Positions 16,253 through 25,167 of a DNA stretch of 49,996 bases are shown here, piece by piece (the stretch's first letter is position 1; each line of letters opens with the position of its first letter). The stretch comes from Catenulispora rubra (GTDB taxonomy: Bacteria > Actinomycetota > Actinomycetes > Streptomycetales > Catenulisporaceae). The stretch lies in NCBI RefSeq assembly GCF_015356825.1, contig NZ_JAACYW010000057.1, positions 1 to 49,996 on the forward strand, in the 5' to 3' direction. Both the position numbers and the translations under genes were made by a program. The notes below the pieces were generated by a model. It had not been told where the DNA came from. It saw only the letters and a list, made by a program, of their open reading frames with translations, and did no database searches.

Positions 16253-19213
16253 TTAGGTAGGTTGCACGCCCTCCCGCACCTGACCTAATAGCGCCGTGAT
16301 CCGATCCATTAGATCCACGAAGCCCTCTCTGCCCATCTGGTCTGCCAGCGCCGCTGCGCGCCGGGACAGCTCTGCGTCCGAGGAAGCCATAGCGGGCGCA
16401 AGGATCGCCGGGGCATGTTCGAGCAGATCGTAGGAGGCTAACGTCTGACCGTTTTTGTGTAGCGCAACGAACACGTCAAGGGTCTCGGCGGGATAGTCAG
16501 GTGCGGCTTGCGCGAGGGATTCGCCGAGCATCTGGTGTGTATCGAACTCCGGGTCCTGGGCGACGAACAGCAGGCGGGGGAGCCACCATTCGGCGTCGAA
16601 GCGGCCCGAAGTCACCCACCAGTAGAAGTCCAACAGCTCGCGACGCTCTGCGGCGCCGGCCTTTACCTGTTGATGCCGCCAGTTCCACAAGTCCCGGAAA
16701 CGCGCGAGGACGGTGTCCGGGACATCGCCTTGGCTGTGGCGCAGCTGCCATCCGAGGTGGCCGAGCGCATTACGCATCAGTGCCGTGTCGCCGAACTCGA
16801 ATAGCGCGCTCAGTGCTCGGTTGCTGAATCCGTCAACGAGTTGTCCGGTGACTGACAGGACGAGCACGTGGTCGGCTAGCGTCTGCTTGGGTGATCTCAT
16901 GCTGAAGACTGCTGTGGCCGCTTCTGAATGCTCATCAGCGAGCGCCGTTAAGTGGATCATGAACCAGGGCTCGAGGGGCTCGAACAGGCCACGCGAGGGC
17001 CGGTAGCCCGCGAGTGTCACATTCCAAGCTGTCTCGAACCATGCTTGCTCGGCCTCGGTCAGGCTGCGGGCGTCGGTCGGTCCCAGGAGACGCTCGAGTC
17101 GCGCGTGAGTCCAGTCCGATGCCGCGGTAAGCAGGGTGCCGAGCCCTTCGCCGAACACAGCTGCAGCAGTAAGACTCTCGTCTTTGTCCGGCCCGGCATG
17201 TTCATCGAGGGCGGCGAGCACAGCCGTTGCCACCGTCTGCTGAGTGCTGTCAGGCTCGGAGTGCTCGGTACGCTGCTCATAGATGGACAGCAACAGCCTG
17301 ATGGCCGCGCGTAGCGCTACGGGGCGGGTGGAGTTGAGGGAGAAGGTCAAGGCGTCGGTAGATGGTGGGCCGTAAGTCTGCTCCTCCTCGCACGTCGGGT
17401 AGCGAGACTTTGTGATCGGTTCCAGGGCAGCCCAGGCCGCACCGAACAGTTCGGGCCCAATCGCACCCGGTTGCGAGTTCAGTCCGAGGCGCACGAGATC
17501 GGCGGCCCGCTGGAGCGTGAAGCGCCAGGTTTCGTCGGCGTCTTCGTCCTGTTGCTGATCGTGCCGGGTTGCGCAGGCGGCGATGAGTCCGAGCACCTGC
17601 GCCCAAGGGAAGATGCGCTGCTGGCCGATCGCCTCCCGTAACCCGTCCAGAACCGCGCCGACGTATCCAGGCCCGAAGCTGGCGAATACATCGGCCTGCT
17701 GTGCGTAGGGGGCCGGATTGGCCGCAATGACCCTGCCGATGGCGCGTGTCAGACCCTCGGTTGAGGGGGCGCTGAACGAGGTGGCGGGGGCCGGGTCCCA
17801 CGAACTGACGAAGGCCACTAGCTCCTCGGGGCTAAGCGCCGCCAGCTCGGCATCGCTGCGGGGGCTGATGTCCATGACGAACGGGAAATCGCGGGCAGAC
17901 GCCTGCGCGGCCTCGGGCGGTAGCCCGTGGGAACCGGTCAGTTCGTCGAGCCGATCCGCGAGACGTTGCGGTAAGGCATCGCGGCCGATCTCGGCGAGCA
18001 AGTCGCGTTCCCAGCGGCCGATGTGGGTGGCGACTTGTTCGGCCGTGATCTCACTCTCGCTCGCCCCGAGCCTGCGCGCGACCCGTTCGGGGGTGAGATG
18101 CGGCGGATGCGCGATCAGCTGTTCCCACAGCTCGAGCTGGGCCTCGGTCAATTGGGACAGTACGGTTCGGGCGAGTCGGACGTACTCGGGTCGAAACTCT
18201 CCGGCGAGCAGATCCGGATCGGTCAGCTTCTCAAGGGCGAGTTCAACGGTGCCGGCTGGGCCGCCGATTGTAGGTTCGCTAGTGTCGCGCACGGTCGCAA
18301 ACTCTCGCGCTGCCGCATGGCAAAGTGCGTCGAGCGCAAGGCGCTCGAAGATTGAATCTTGTCCGTGCTCAAAGACGGCGAGGATCTCGGCTAGCGGCAT
18401 GCCCACGTCGATGTTGCCATGCGCAAGATCGCGCACCGCATCGACGAGGGCATGACCGACCTGATAGGTCATGCGGTCGTAGGCATCCGGCTGCCCCGCC
18501 TCGACAGCACTGCGCCACATCGATCGGATGCTTGGGACGAGCACGCCGGACTCAGTCCACAGGTCCAGCCAGACCGCGACCATGTTAAGAGTCTTGGGAT
18601 CGGATTTGAGTGCCGAGACTACCTGCGGCAGCGTATGCGCGTACCGATACGGATCCAACCCGGCACCCTCAGCGATCCCGTCCCTTCCACCTGGCCGATA
18701 GATCGCTTGCGCGAGCTTCTTTGCCGGCTTGCGCTGGCCCGCATGGGCAAGCAACACGATGATCGCGACCAGTGGTTCCGGGTCGAGATAGACGCGGTAG
18801 GTACCTGAGAGGTAAAGGCAAATTGCGTTGACGAGGCGCTGCGCCTGGTCTGCGGGCATTCCGCTAGCGGCAGCAACAACTGCACGCTGCACGATCGGGT
18901 TGTCCGTGTCCTTGAACTGGTCGTGAGCCAGGACGGCGGCCACATCGTTCGGGACGAGACCTGCCATTCGTGCGAGGTATTCGCCTTGCGGCCACGCCTC
19001 GAACCGCGCGCCACCGGTCTCGTCGACGGTGCTGGCCGGGATATCCGCGAACGCCCCGCGAGCCGCTAGAGGCACGACCCACTTGGGGTTCTCCAGTCGG
19101 GAGTAGAAGAATTGGCGGTGCTGGGGACTGCCGAGTCGCTCGAGCGCCCGCTCGACCAGGGCCGTGCTGGGCGCTTCGTACTTGTCCACGTGGAGTGTGC
19201 CGTCGGGGGTCAT
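16253..19213 (-). CDS. 986-aa protein of unrecognised family, helical-repeat-like
   Basis: A large, mostly alpha-helical protein without P-loop, nuclease or membrane motifs that I can identify. Near the N-terminus it has QFFYSRLENPKWVVPLAARG (about residues 35-54), an FF-x-x-L-x-NP-x-W type motif that I associate by eye with HEAT-like repeat proteins. The rest is rich in Leu/Ala/Asp/Arg helices with repeated 30-40 residue spacing, consistent with a solenoid. It starts at 19213, overlapping the upstream 242-aa gene by 4 bases (ATGA), so the two are co-translated. Position next to several STAND ATPases suggests a conflict/defence role, which is inference. Codon use matches the chromosome style. 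Confidence 0.85.
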   Translation of the reverse strand: MTPDGTLHVDKYEAPSTALVERALERLGSPQHRQFFYSRLENPKWVVPLAARGAFADIPASTVDETGGARFEAWPQGEYLARMAGLVPNDVAAVLAHDQFKDTDNPIVQRAVVAAASGMPADQAQRLVNAICLYLSGTYRVYLDPEPLVAIIVLLAHAGQRKPAKKLAQAIYRPGGRDGIAEGAGLDPYRYAHTLPQVVSALKSDPKTLNMVAVWLDLWTESGVLVPSIRSMWRSAVEAGQPDAYDRMTYQVGHALVDAVRDLAHGNIDVGMPLAEILAVFEHGQDSIFERLALDALCHAAAREFATVRDTSEPTIGGPAGTVELALEKLTDPDLLAGEFRPEYVRLARTVLSQLTEAQLELWEQLIAHPPHLTPERVARRLGASESEITAEQVATHIGRWERDLLAEIGRDALPQRLADRLDELTGSHGLPPEAAQASARDFPFVMDISPRSDAELAALSPEELVAFVSSWDPAPATSFSAPSTEGLTRAIGRVIAANPAPYAQQADVFASFGPGYVGAVLDGLREAIGQQRIFPWAQVLGLIAACATRHDQQQDEDADETWRFTLQRAADLVRLGLNSQPGAIGPELFGAAWAALEPITKSRYPTCEEEQTYGPPSTDALTFSLNSTRPVALRAAIRLLLSIYEQRTEHSEPDSTQQTVATAVLAALDEHAGPDKDESLTAAAVFGEGLGTLLTAASDWTHARLERLLGPTDARSLTEAEQAWFETAWNVTLAGYRPSRGLFEPLEPWFMIHLTALADEHSEAATAVFSMRSPKQTLADHVLVLSVTGQLVDGFSNRALSALFEFGDTALMRNALGHLGWQLRHSQGDVPDTVLARFRDLWNWRHQQVKAGAAERRELLDFYWWVTSGRFDAEWWLPRLLFVAQDPEFDTHQMLGESLAQAAPDYPAETLDVFVALHKNGQTLASYDLLEHAPAILAPAMASSDAELSRRAAALADQMGREGFVDLMDRITALLGQVREGVQPT

Positions 19214-19938
19214 TCGGTATCCAAGGTCGGCTCGGGATCGGGTGGCGCGAGCAGCCGGCGCGTGTTCGTGATTTCGAGGATGTCCGACAGTTCCTGGTTA
19301 ACTGCGAAGAAGCTACCGATCCTGGCCGAGACGATGGTCTCGAACCGTGCGAAGTGGGTTCGGAGTTCCTCTTCAACCACCCGCCCCGCCTTTGTCGCAC
19401 GGTCCAGATGAGCGCGAGCAACGAAGTACTCCCACGTCTCGCCTAGCAGTTTCGCTGTCGGGTTGTTGACGGCCGATTCGTTGCCTACAGCCACATACGC
19501 ACGCCGCCGTGCCGTGCTGGCTTCGACGGTGACGGCTGCGCGCACCACCGCTTCGATCGTGGCAACAACACGCGGAGAGACGAGCAGGTCCGCTCCACGG
19601 ATCGTTCCATCCGGCCCTTCCGTGAACCCGTGCGCCTCACGCGGCGTCGCCATCTCCAGACGCCACGCAGCGGCCAAGTCCTGAGCGGGCTCGTTGACGC
19701 CTACCGATGCCGGCAGATCAATTCCTTCGGCCAGGCCGAGGTAATGAGCCAGATTGTTCGCAATCTCCCTGACTGCATGGGAGATCATCACAACCACGGC
19801 CCTATCCCGACGGGGGGCGTCGACAAGATTCGTAGCGCATCGGTAGAGATCTGCGAGGTCACTCTTGATCTGCGCAAGCCGAGCCGCGAACTGTTCCCGC
19901 TCGACGCCGCCGGTCGGGATTTGCGCTTGCACGCTCAC
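19210..19938 (-). CDS. 242-aa helical protein, partner of the 986-aa protein
   Basis: The start is GTG at 19938 with GAAGGGACG about 5-8 bases upstream. The protein is predicted helical: MISHAVREIANNLAHYLG (about residues 51-68) is an amphipathic helix, and the C-terminal half contains VVEEELRTHFARFETIVSAR and a QELSDILEITN stretch, patterns that suggest helical bundles. No catalytic motif is visible. Its stop overlaps the start of the 986-aa gene. It is likely a dedicated partner or regulator. I do not recognise the family. Confidence 0.82.
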   Translation of the reverse strand: MSVQAQIPTGGVEREQFAARLAQIKSDLADLYRCATNLVDAPRRDRAVVVMISHAVREIANNLAHYLGLAEGIDLPASVGVNEPAQDLAAAWRLEMATPREAHGFTEGPDGTIRGADLLVSPRVVATIEAVVRAAVTVEASTARRRAYVAVGNESAVNNPTAKLLGETWEYFVARAHLDRATKAGRVVEEELRTHFARFETIVSARIGSFFAVNQELSDILEITNTRRLLAPPDPEPTLDTE

Positions 19939-20463
19939 GCTCGTCCCTTCCCCGCGCTCATCCAGAGTATGGCTCCGATCACCGTCCTAGTATCCATCTC
20001 GCCGCGGCGCTAGACGGCCCGACACGACCGATGCGGCCGGGTTTCCCTTCGCACTGCAGCGCACCACTTTCACCGCCGAGACCGCACGCGGCATGCTCAA
20101 TCCGGCAGCCATCGCGAAGCCATCCCAAGACGCTCCCGAAATTGGCCCGCCACCTGACGTGACAACCGCCAACAGAAATGACGAATCACACACCGATTCC
20201 CGGGTGACCCGTGTCGTTCAAGTTGTCCGTCTGCGAAGCTGTGACCTGGCTCCGGACAAATTCGATGGCAAGCACTATCGCCAGTGAAAGGGTGAACCTC
20301 CCACCGCACAGCATGGCGGTGCCATCGAATCTGACTTACTGGCACGTGTAGGTTCCGTGCTTCGCTGTCCCACACCTACGCCGTGACCATTGCGCTCTTT
20401 CGATTCCGCAACCGCCAGCGCGTTACCAACTGAACACCTGCGGATCGCCATAGACCGAGCTGA
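19939..20463. other. Intergenic region upstream of the 242/986-aa operon
   Basis: Probably contains the promoter of the minus-strand operon. Several short overlapping frames are present on both strands, none supported. Composition becomes less GC-rich toward the transposase remnant that begins at 20464. No convincing hairpin or repeat was seen. Confidence 0.4.
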
Positions 20464-20739
20464 GCCGACGGCACCCTCATCCCCGCCCACGGCCGCACGG
20501 GCAAGGCCGACCGGCCCAACTACTCCGGCAAACACAAACGACACGGCCTGCACCTCGCCCTCACCGACGAAAACGGACAGCTGATCTGGATCTCCGCCGC
20601 CGCCCGCGCCCTCGTCGAGCACGGCTTCGCTCACCTGAAGACTTGACGCATCCTCACCAAGCTACGCACCGACCTCGCCCACCCTACTGACCTGCTACGA
20701 GCCCTACTCGTCCTGACCAACCTCGAAGTCGACCGGTGA
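20464..20739 (+). pseudogene. Decayed IS5-family-type DDE transposase fragment
   Basis: The frame beginning just after a TGA at 20461 reads DGTLIPAHGRTGKADRPNYS, then GKHKRHGLHLALTDENGQLI and WISAA, the first-aspartate region of IS5-type (IS4/5 DDE) transposases. It then jumps directly to VEHGFAHLKT and, after an in-frame TGA in place of the expected Trp codon, RILTKLRTDL and LLRALLVLTNLEVDR, the usual C-terminus. So the N-terminus and middle are missing and a stop is present. It is an inactive remnant marking past insertion beside the conflict genes. No inverted repeats of the element could be defined. Confidence 0.8.
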
Positions 20740-21035
20740 CAGACGATCAAGGCCCCAGACCAACGCGCTGGACCAGCACGAGCGTCTATGAGCTCTGCCG
20801 CACTAGCGACCTGACCAGACCATTCATGTTAGCGAGGGCTCAATGACGAGATGAACGCCGCAGGTGTCACTACTCCCGGGGCTGGGTCATGCTGGTACGC
20901 GTCGTATGCGTACCGGCTTTTGCGGACCCGCGATGCTGGCCTCGAACCCAGCGACTTCACGACTCTGGACCGCCGCAGACGAGCTCCGTCCCCACTACGG
21001 TTCTGGGGCGAGGCTATGCGTTGGTCGGGGCAAAG
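20740..21035. other. Intergenic, no supported gene
   Basis: Nearly 300 bases between the transposase remnant and the end of the minus-strand HTH-NACHT gene. A plus-strand frame around 20851-21063 has no recognisable motif and runs into the NACHT gene on the other strand. Confidence 0.4.
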
Positions 21036-24000
21036 TCACCGTGGGGCGAGCTCTCTACGGTGACCTTTCTCCGTCGGCGGCCAGCGTTCGGCCCGGGCCA
21101 TGACGTCCTCGAACGGCTGAAGATCCAGCGCCAATTCGAGCCACGTTCGCGACCAGAACTCGTCCATGGGATCGTCGGGGTCGCTCACTTCGCTGAGCGA
21201 GGCTGCCAGTCGCAGTGCCACGTCGGCAGGCTGGGCAGTGATCGTCATGCCGACGATGGCGTTTCTCCAGAAGGGCGCGATCCCGGGCTCGCTGGCGTGG
21301 CGGACCACGTGGCCGCAAGCCTCGTCGATCCATCCGGCGTAGAGCAGTAGTCGCACGGTCTCGTAGTGGACGCCGTCATTTTCGGTGCGGGCCGCAATCT
21401 CCAAGGCCTCCGTGCGAGCAGTAAGGGGATCGCGGTCGCCCAGCTGTTCCAGAATGGCCGCTATGGCCGAGGAATCGTTGACTCGTTTGGCTGCTCGTCT
21501 CCAACAAAGGGTCGCTTCGGCGTCCATCCCCAAGTCGGCGGCCAAAAGAGCGGCCTGCGCCCACGCGTTGTCGGTCTGGTCCGTATCGGCGGGAGGCGCG
21601 GCAAGGAGTGCTCGGGCGACAACACGATCGTCGGCGGACACAGCGGCGACGGCTCGTGCGGCCCTCAACCGGACGTCCGCCATGTTCTTGGATGCGTCAC
21701 GGATAAGCCTCAGACGGGAGACGGCTGCATTCTTGTCACGCCCCCACCGGACCATCCCCTCGGCGACCCATACGATCTGGCCCGGGTCCTGGTTCGGATC
21801 GTCTATGACCTGACGCAGGAATTTGCGACCCTCCTCAGCCGGCGCATCGGACACGGCATGCTCCGAGCCTTCGGACCGTACGAGGAACTTCGACGCGAAG
21901 ACACGGGCATCCAGGCGTGCGGCGGTGTTTCTCACGAGGAGCTGGGCCGCTCGTCGCGCGAAGCGGACCTCACCAGCTTCGGCAAGTTCGGCGATCAGAT
22001 TGTGCGTCGCAAGGTCTGCTGGCGTCCGGCCGTTGAGCCACGCCTTCCAGAGTTTTACCGCGTCCTCTGCGTGGCCAGCGTTGATCAGGCGCAATCCTGC
22101 TTGCTGGATCCAGCCTGCCGGAAGATCGGCGTGTCGCAGCACGGTGGTAAGTAAATGGAGTCCACGATCCGGGGCCCCGGCGTAAATGAGGGCGTCGACG
22201 GCGCACAGGGCTGCGAACGCGCTGCCTCGTCGACCGAGATCTTCGATCCGGCCCGCCGCCGTGGTGTCCTCACAGTGCCGCGCTAGAAGGGCGAGTGCGG
22301 CGGTGCGGCGGGCAGGCGCCACGATGGGTGCTTCGGCCAGAGCTCTTACTTCGCGTGCTACTTCCGGGTGGTGCATCTGTTGGCCGAGAATGCTTGCAGT
22401 GTCGTCCCAGTCGAACCCGTAGTCATGTTGCGTCATCGAGCTGAGACCGAGTTGTCTTATGAGACGGCTTGCTACACGCTGGACGTACTGCCCGGTCTCC
22501 ACTGCCACACGCCCGGCAAGCAGGGTCTGCCAAGCGTTGTCGTCTCTCAAGCGCTGCCACAGCAGTTCGGGCTGATGTTCGGGCGCGGAAGCCCATGCGG
22601 CCAGGGTGAGGACGAGGCGTTCGTAGTCGGCGTGATCGCTGCGGAGAAACCGTGGAGCCTCGTTCAGACCCGTGAGGCCGGGCCCCAGGCTGGCTGCCAT
22701 AGCAGGGGCTGCGAGGAACTCGGCTAGCGACCGGTGGGCGAATCGTGGCCGGCCCGTGGTGGTGGTTGTGATCAGGCCGGTCGAGGCCAAGAGCGTGGGC
22801 AGGATCTGCGCTCGCAATGGCACGCCGTCGGGGACGGCAGGTGCGTGCAGACGCATCCACGCGTCGGCGGTCGCGGCCAGGTCGACGTCGTCGTGGGAAA
22901 GGTGTTCTGCGGCGACATACGCCAAGAGTGGGTGCCGGTTGCTGTAGAGCCAGTCCGCGAGGAGTTCCGCCTCCCTGCCGTAGGGGGCCAAAGCGGCGAC
23001 GAGCCGTTGCCGGGACTGGACGGCCGCAGGACGAGCATGTAGCAGGTACCGTACGAACTCTGCGAACAGGCCGGTGCGCGTCATGGGCAGCCGCGCTTCG
23101 GCGCTGTTCTCGTGGACCATGGCAGCGATGGTGGCGACCAGTGGCACTCGGGTCAGGTCGTCGCGGAACGGGGAACGCTCAATCTCTGCCAGGAAGGTCG
23201 GTGTCAGTTCGGGTCGGCGCCGGGCGACGAACCACCGTTCGGCGAACGCGGCCAGTTGGCCGTTGTCGAACGGCAGCAGGTCGCAGTCGGCGGCGCCGCT
23301 TTCGTACAGCGGGCGAACTTCGGACAGGAAGAGCGGCCGGGAGGTGATCAGGAAGCGATGGATCCCGCCGTTCGCCAGCCGCCATCGCAGGGCTTGGACC
23401 ACCCGACGCCGAAGCGCGACGTCCAGGATCTCGTCGAGGCCGTCCACGCACACCAGCCACTCGGCACCCGGCGCGGGGCGGTCGGAGAAGGTCGTGGGAT
23501 CGAGAACGGAGCCGATCCGGCCGCCCAGCTGGCGGGCGACCGCCGCCGTGAGCAGAGCCGGGAAGGTCCCCTCCCCGGTGAGGTCAACCGCCGCGATCCA
23601 CAAGGGCACCAGCCACGGCGTGCCCGTTGGGCGAAGAAGACGACCGTCGGGGGCGAGCCATGCCGCAGACCACTGCTGCACGAGCCGTTGCACCATGACT
23701 GTCTTCCCCGAGCCGGGGGCGCCGAGGACAACTGCGTGCGACCGTCGCATGACGAGGTCACTCGCGGGCAGCACCACCGATGTCTCAACGCTGCGGGGTT
23801 CAGCGCGCGAGCCCGATTCGACGGCGCGGACCCGCTCACGAACGTAGACGTTGCCTAGGGGAGGCGCGTCCGCTCCGAAGAGTTCGTACGGCAGATCGGA
23901 ACACATGTCCTGCTGCGCCGCGAGGAGCTGAGCTACTTGAGCCGGCAGCACCGGCGTACTGCCGGTCCCCGGACCGGCACGGCCTGTCCCGTCGGCCTGT

Positions 24001-24287
24001 ATCCGTTGACGCTGCCTGCGCAACCGGTCGGCCTGCGACCACCTCCGAAGCGCCTCGCTCTCGTCCAGCCCTAGAGCCGCACTCAGACTCCGGGCCAGGG
24101 GCCACGAAGGGAACCTGGCTCCGCTGAAGAACTCGGACACGCGCGCGGACGGCACACCGGCACGAGCGGCCAGGGCCTGACGGCTCACAAGCCCTGATTC
24201 CGCGAAGGCTTGGGCGTACCAAGCGATCAACACGCGAGAGGCTTCGTCTCCGTGCGCTCCCATCGGCTGCGGCGGACGTCCTGCCAT
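21036..24287 (-). CDS. HTH-NACHT STAND ATPase with helical-repeat C-terminus
   Basis: A 1083-aa protein from the ATG at 24287 (GGGGGG ribosome binding site); an in-frame extension to 24395 would cross the operator-like palindromes and is rejected. Residues about 36-75 form an Xre-like helix-turn-helix (ALAARAGVPSARVSEFFSGA). The NACHT module has Walker A GAPGSGKT (about 189-196), Walker B VCVDGLDEI (about 279-287) and a sensor FLITSRP. After the ATPase, a PRFAHRSLAEFLAAPAMA segment matches the NACHT winged-helix end, and the C-terminal half is Ala/Arg/Leu helical repeats. HTH-NACHT proteins are known in actinobacteria as putative antiphage or cell-death switches; this role is inferred. It is divergent from a small membrane protein gene at 24414. 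Confidence 0.9.
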   Translation of the reverse strand: MAGRPPQPMGAHGDEASRVLIAWYAQAFAESGLVSRQALAARAGVPSARVSEFFSGARFPSWPLARSLSAALGLDESEALRRWSQADRLRRQRQRIQADGTGRAGPGTGSTPVLPAQVAQLLAAQQDMCSDLPYELFGADAPPLGNVYVRERVRAVESGSRAEPRSVETSVVLPASDLVMRRSHAVVLGAPGSGKTVMVQRLVQQWSAAWLAPDGRLLRPTGTPWLVPLWIAAVDLTGEGTFPALLTAAVARQLGGRIGSVLDPTTFSDRPAPGAEWLVCVDGLDEILDVALRRRVVQALRWRLANGGIHRFLITSRPLFLSEVRPLYESGAADCDLLPFDNGQLAAFAERWFVARRRPELTPTFLAEIERSPFRDDLTRVPLVATIAAMVHENSAEARLPMTRTGLFAEFVRYLLHARPAAVQSRQRLVAALAPYGREAELLADWLYSNRHPLLAYVAAEHLSHDDVDLAATADAWMRLHAPAVPDGVPLRAQILPTLLASTGLITTTTTGRPRFAHRSLAEFLAAPAMAASLGPGLTGLNEAPRFLRSDHADYERLVLTLAAWASAPEHQPELLWQRLRDDNAWQTLLAGRVAVETGQYVQRVASRLIRQLGLSSMTQHDYGFDWDDTASILGQQMHHPEVAREVRALAEAPIVAPARRTAALALLARHCEDTTAAGRIEDLGRRGSAFAALCAVDALIYAGAPDRGLHLLTTVLRHADLPAGWIQQAGLRLINAGHAEDAVKLWKAWLNGRTPADLATHNLIAELAEAGEVRFARRAAQLLVRNTAARLDARVFASKFLVRSEGSEHAVSDAPAEEGRKFLRQVIDDPNQDPGQIVWVAEGMVRWGRDKNAAVSRLRLIRDASKNMADVRLRAARAVAAVSADDRVVARALLAAPPADTDQTDNAWAQAALLAADLGMDAEATLCWRRAAKRVNDSSAIAAILEQLGDRDPLTARTEALEIAARTENDGVHYETVRLLLYAGWIDEACGHVVRHASEPGIAPFWRNAIVGMTITAQPADVALRLAASLSEVSDPDDPMDEFWSRTWLELALDLQPFEDVMARAERWPPTEKGHRRELAPR

Positions 24288-24316
24288 TACACCCCCCGGT
24301 TCGACTTCTTCCGCCC

Positions 24317-24342
24317 ATTGTTCACGCTCGTTCCCGAACAAT
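24317..24342. promoter_or_regulatory. Nested palindromes, possible operator
   Basis: ATTGTTC at 24317-24323 and GAACAAT at 24336-24342 form a perfect 7-bp inverted repeat, and GTTCCCGAAC (24330-24339) is a smaller palindrome inside it. They lie between the HTH-NACHT gene and the divergent small membrane protein gene. The site is a plausible operator for the HTH domain of the adjacent NACHT protein or for another regulator. Confidence 0.45.
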
Positions 24343-24413
24343 CGAGCACCACGAGACAGTCCTTTGCGAGCGCCTCCCGCAACGGCGCGGGCCACGAGAG
24401 AAGGACGATCACC

Positions 24414-24785
24414 ATGTGGACGAACCCTGCGACAGCCATCGGCGCGGCGACGCTGATGACGCTCACCCCGGTCGCTGTGCGGACTCTGGGATGGCTTCTC
24501 GGCCTGCGTATGGTCCTCAGAGCCAGCCGCCCCGAGGAACGGCCCGCCCTCCTTACTGCCTTCGCTGCGGCTGCATTCGCCCTGCGGGACGGTAGGCGGA
24601 TCCGGCGCGACAGCGGCTCCGAGGCATTCCTGTCTGGTGACTGCGCGTGCATGTCACCCGCACGCCACAAGGGCCAGGACGATCCGTCCATTGAGCTTCA
24701 CTGTCGTCCGGGTTTAACCCGTTGCCCGGCGGACGGCCCGCGGCTTGACGACGCGGCCCGTTGCGGCGGCGAGAGCGTGGCTTAA
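24414..24785 (+). CDS. Small protein with N-terminal membrane segment
   Basis: A 123-aa protein from the ATG at 24414 (GAGAAGGA upstream). The first 35 residues (MWTNPATAIGAATLMTLTPV then a WLLGLRMVLR segment) are hydrophobic, then SRPEERPALLTAFAAAAFAL forms a second helix. The C-terminal half is polar with scattered cysteines and may be partly out of true coding. The N-terminal half is the convincing part. Its divergent placement opposite the HTH-NACHT gene makes it a candidate partner or effector. The family is not recognised. Confidence 0.55.
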   Translation: MWTNPATAIGAATLMTLTPVAVRTLGWLLGLRMVLRASRPEERPALLTAFAAAAFALRDGRRIRRDSGSEAFLSGDCACMSPARHKGQDDPSIELHCRPGLTRCPADGPRLDDAARCGGESVA

Positions 24786-25167
24786 CACCCAAGAGAACCG
24801 TTCAGCCAAGTCCGCGACAAGGTCACTTACCACACTTGCCTAAAGGCCTAAAGGCACCCCTGATAACTGGGACTCGGTTGGAACATGCCGAGCGGCGCGG
24901 CCAACTTCAACGGCACGAGTCTCGTCGCGGGCCAGATTGGTTGGCACAAGACCACCTTCAATTGCAACGGTCACCGGGCCCGTCGAGAAGATCTTGAACG
25001 GGGCGCTTGACTTCATGGCCGGATCCACGGGTTCATGGACGCCGCAGCCCACCGCAACCCGCGCCGTACACGCGGATTCGTCGCCGCCGCTCCCGGTCTC
25101 CGCCGGAGACCGCCCTGGCCAGGGCAGTCCCCATCCGAAATCCCTTGAACCGCCGCGAGGATGCGCC
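24786..25167. other. Intergenic, likely leader of the winged-helix gene
   Basis: About 380 bases. The frame of the following gene stays open back to 24937 but the codon pattern is poor and no ribosome binding site supports an earlier start. A 40-codon frame from the ATG at about 24884 is unsupported. No repeat or hairpin of note. Confidence 0.35.
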
